Assembly (NCBI GenBank): GCA_024275555.1
Contig: JAJRYW010000419.1
Coordinates: forward strand, 1-6,620
Origin: Calditrichota bacterium
Lineage (GTDB): Bacteria; Calditrichota; Calditrichia; RBG-13-44-9; J075
Direction: 5' to 3'
Length of the DNA stretch: 6,620 bases
Numbering within the stretch: the stretch's first letter is position 1; each line of letters begins with the position of its first letter. This document shows positions 5,652 through 6,620 of this stretch, piece by piece. The translations under genes and the position numbers were made by a program. Below the pieces are notes generated by a model. The model was not told where the DNA came from and made no database searches. It saw only the letters and a program-made list of their open reading frames with translations.

Positions 5652-6620
5652 ATGATGGAACCTGTAACTTATTGGAACAAAGAATGGGAGACCTTTGCCA
5701 GGGAAAAGCTGGAAGAATTGCAGCTGCAACGGTTCAGGGAGCGGATGCAGTATGTTTATGATCGCAGCCCCATGTACAAGCGCAAATATGATAAGGCCGG
5801 TCTAAAGCCCACTGATATCCGGACGTTGGATGACATTCAGAATGTGCCCTTTACCGTCAAGGAGGAGTTGCGGGAAAGCCAGGTGCAGCATCCACCGTGG
5901 GGGGATTTTATCTGTATTGCTCCTGATGAAGGGGTGAGGGTATTTCAAACCACCGGGACCACCGGTATTCCTGTCAAGGCCATTTTGAATAAGACCGATT
6001 GGACGACCCACTACTACGAACAGTTTATGCACTTCATGTACGGCTACGGTATTAAAACTTCTGATATTCTTTTCGTCCCCTTTGGCTATGGTCTTTACAT
6101 TGCCTGGTGGGGATTTCAAGCCGCACTGGAACAGGAGGGCGTGATGATCGTTCCCGGTGGTGCGCAGTCCTCCGAGGATCGGGTAAAAAACATATTCGAC
6201 TGGGCAGCCACCGTGGTCTGCGGCACCCCCACCTATCTGCTTTCTTTGGGTGACACCGCCAAAAAGATGGGCCGGCCGCTTACCGATTCTGCTATCCGGA
6301 TTGTGGTTGCCGCCGGAGAGCCGGGGGCCAACGTGCCGGCCACTAAAGCGGCCATCGAGGAACTGTGGGGGGCCAAATGCTATGATGACATCGGTTCCAC
6401 CGAGATTGCCAACTTTGGTTTCGAATGTGTGGCCCAGCAGGGGACCCATGTGATCGAGACCATGTTTTATGCGGAATGCTTGGACCCTGAGACTTTGAAG
6501 CCCGTCGCGCCGGGAGAGATCGGCGAGCTGGTCCTTTCCAATTTATGCACCGAAAGTATGCCGCTGCTGCGTTTTCGCATGCGGGATCTGGTCCGGTTTA
6601 ATAAAGAGACCTGTGATTGT
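5652..6620 (+). CDS. PaaK-like aryl-CoA ligase (phenylacetate-CoA ligase family), 3' partial
   Basis: This AMP-forming ligase probably activates an aromatic carboxylic acid to its CoA thioester in the cytoplasm. The frame runs without a stop for 323 codons to the window edge; family members are about 430-440 residues, so around 110, including the small C-terminal domain with the catalytic lysine, are missing. Seen from ATG 5652: an N-terminal region RERMQYVYDRSPMYKRKY (29-46) typical of PaaK relatives, the ATP loop TTGTTGIPVK at 100-109, AGEPG at 221-225, YDDIGSTE at 244-251, and RFRMRDL at 307-313. The last visible residues, CDC, fit the start of the CxCG element found in many PaaK relatives. 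The position just after TTG in the ATP loop is isoleucine, where PaaK has lysine. It begins 36 bp after hcrA with no terminator between, so it is probably in the same operon and may supply the reductase's substrate, such as 4-hydroxybenzoyl-CoA. That substrate is inferred from position only. Confidence 0.9.
   Translation, partial: MMEPVTYWNKEWETFAREKLEELQLQRFRERMQYVYDRSPMYKRKYDKAGLKPTDIRTLDDIQNVPFTVKEELRESQVQHPPWGDFICIAPDEGVRVFQTTGTTGIPVKAILNKTDWTTHYYEQFMHFMYGYGIKTSDILFVPFGYGLYIAWWGFQAALEQEGVMIVPGGAQSSEDRVKNIFDWAATVVCGTPTYLLSLGDTAKKMGRPLTDSAIRIVVAAGEPGANVPATKAAIEELWGAKCYDDIGSTEIANFGFECVAQQGTHVIETMFYAECLDPETLKPVAPGEIGELVLSNLCTESMPLLRFRMRDLVRFNKETCDC

Noticed and set aside
5802..6449. Long minus-strand open frame of 215 codons
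   Set aside because: It lies antisense to the PaaK-like ligase, whose + strand frame has clear family motifs along its whole length; the antisense product shows no domain.
1..6620. CRISPR arrays, tRNA or rRNA genes, insertion sequences
   Set aside because: No repeat-spacer pattern, no transposase-like frame and no RNA gene were recognised; nearly all of the window is accounted for by five protein genes.

Overview
This 6.6-kb window carries five genes, all on the + strand. At its centre is a complete three-subunit molybdenum hydroxylase whose FAD subunit has the four-cysteine insertion that marks the 4-hydroxybenzoyl-CoA reductase (HBCR) branch of the xanthine oxidase family. Two AMP-forming acyl/aryl-CoA ligases of different types flank it, and each is cut by a window edge.

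Layout: 1-1526 is the C-terminal part (about 507 residues) of a FadD-type acyl-CoA synthetase. 1527-1702 is a 176-bp gap with a short GC-rich palindrome and no recognisable gene. 1703-2695 is the FAD and [4Fe-4S] subunit (hcrB-like). 2781-3269 is the subunit with two [2Fe-2S] clusters (hcrC-like). 3282-5615 is the molybdopterin subunit (hcrA-like). 5652 to the window end is the first 323 residues of a PaaK-like (phenylacetate-CoA ligase family) aryl-CoA ligase. The last four genes are spaced 85, 12 and 36 bp apart and look like one transcription unit. Whether the first gene belongs to it is unclear.

Likely pathway (inference): a ligase, most plausibly the PaaK-like one, makes a hydroxyaryl-CoA thioester. 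The HBCR-type enzyme then removes the ring hydroxyl reductively, using low-potential electrons that enter at the [4Fe-4S] cluster of the FAD subunit and pass by FAD and two [2Fe-2S] clusters to the molybdenum site. The classical substrate is 4-hydroxybenzoyl-CoA, giving benzoyl-CoA, the central intermediate of anaerobic aromatic degradation. Related hydroxyaryl-CoAs, such as protocatechuyl-CoA, cannot be excluded.

Organism: the content points to an anaerobic, aromatic-degrading bacterium. GC is moderate (roughly 47-58% in lines counted by hand), below that of the well-known Thauera and Rhodopseudomonas HBCR organisms. With two ligases beside the enzyme this fits a sulfate-reducing or syntrophic Desulfobacterota (former Deltaproteobacteria) better, but that is an inference without a phylogenetic marker. 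The system is a recognisable variant of a known pathway rather than an entirely new one. The main points of interest are the gene order, the pair of ligases and the unresolved substrate.
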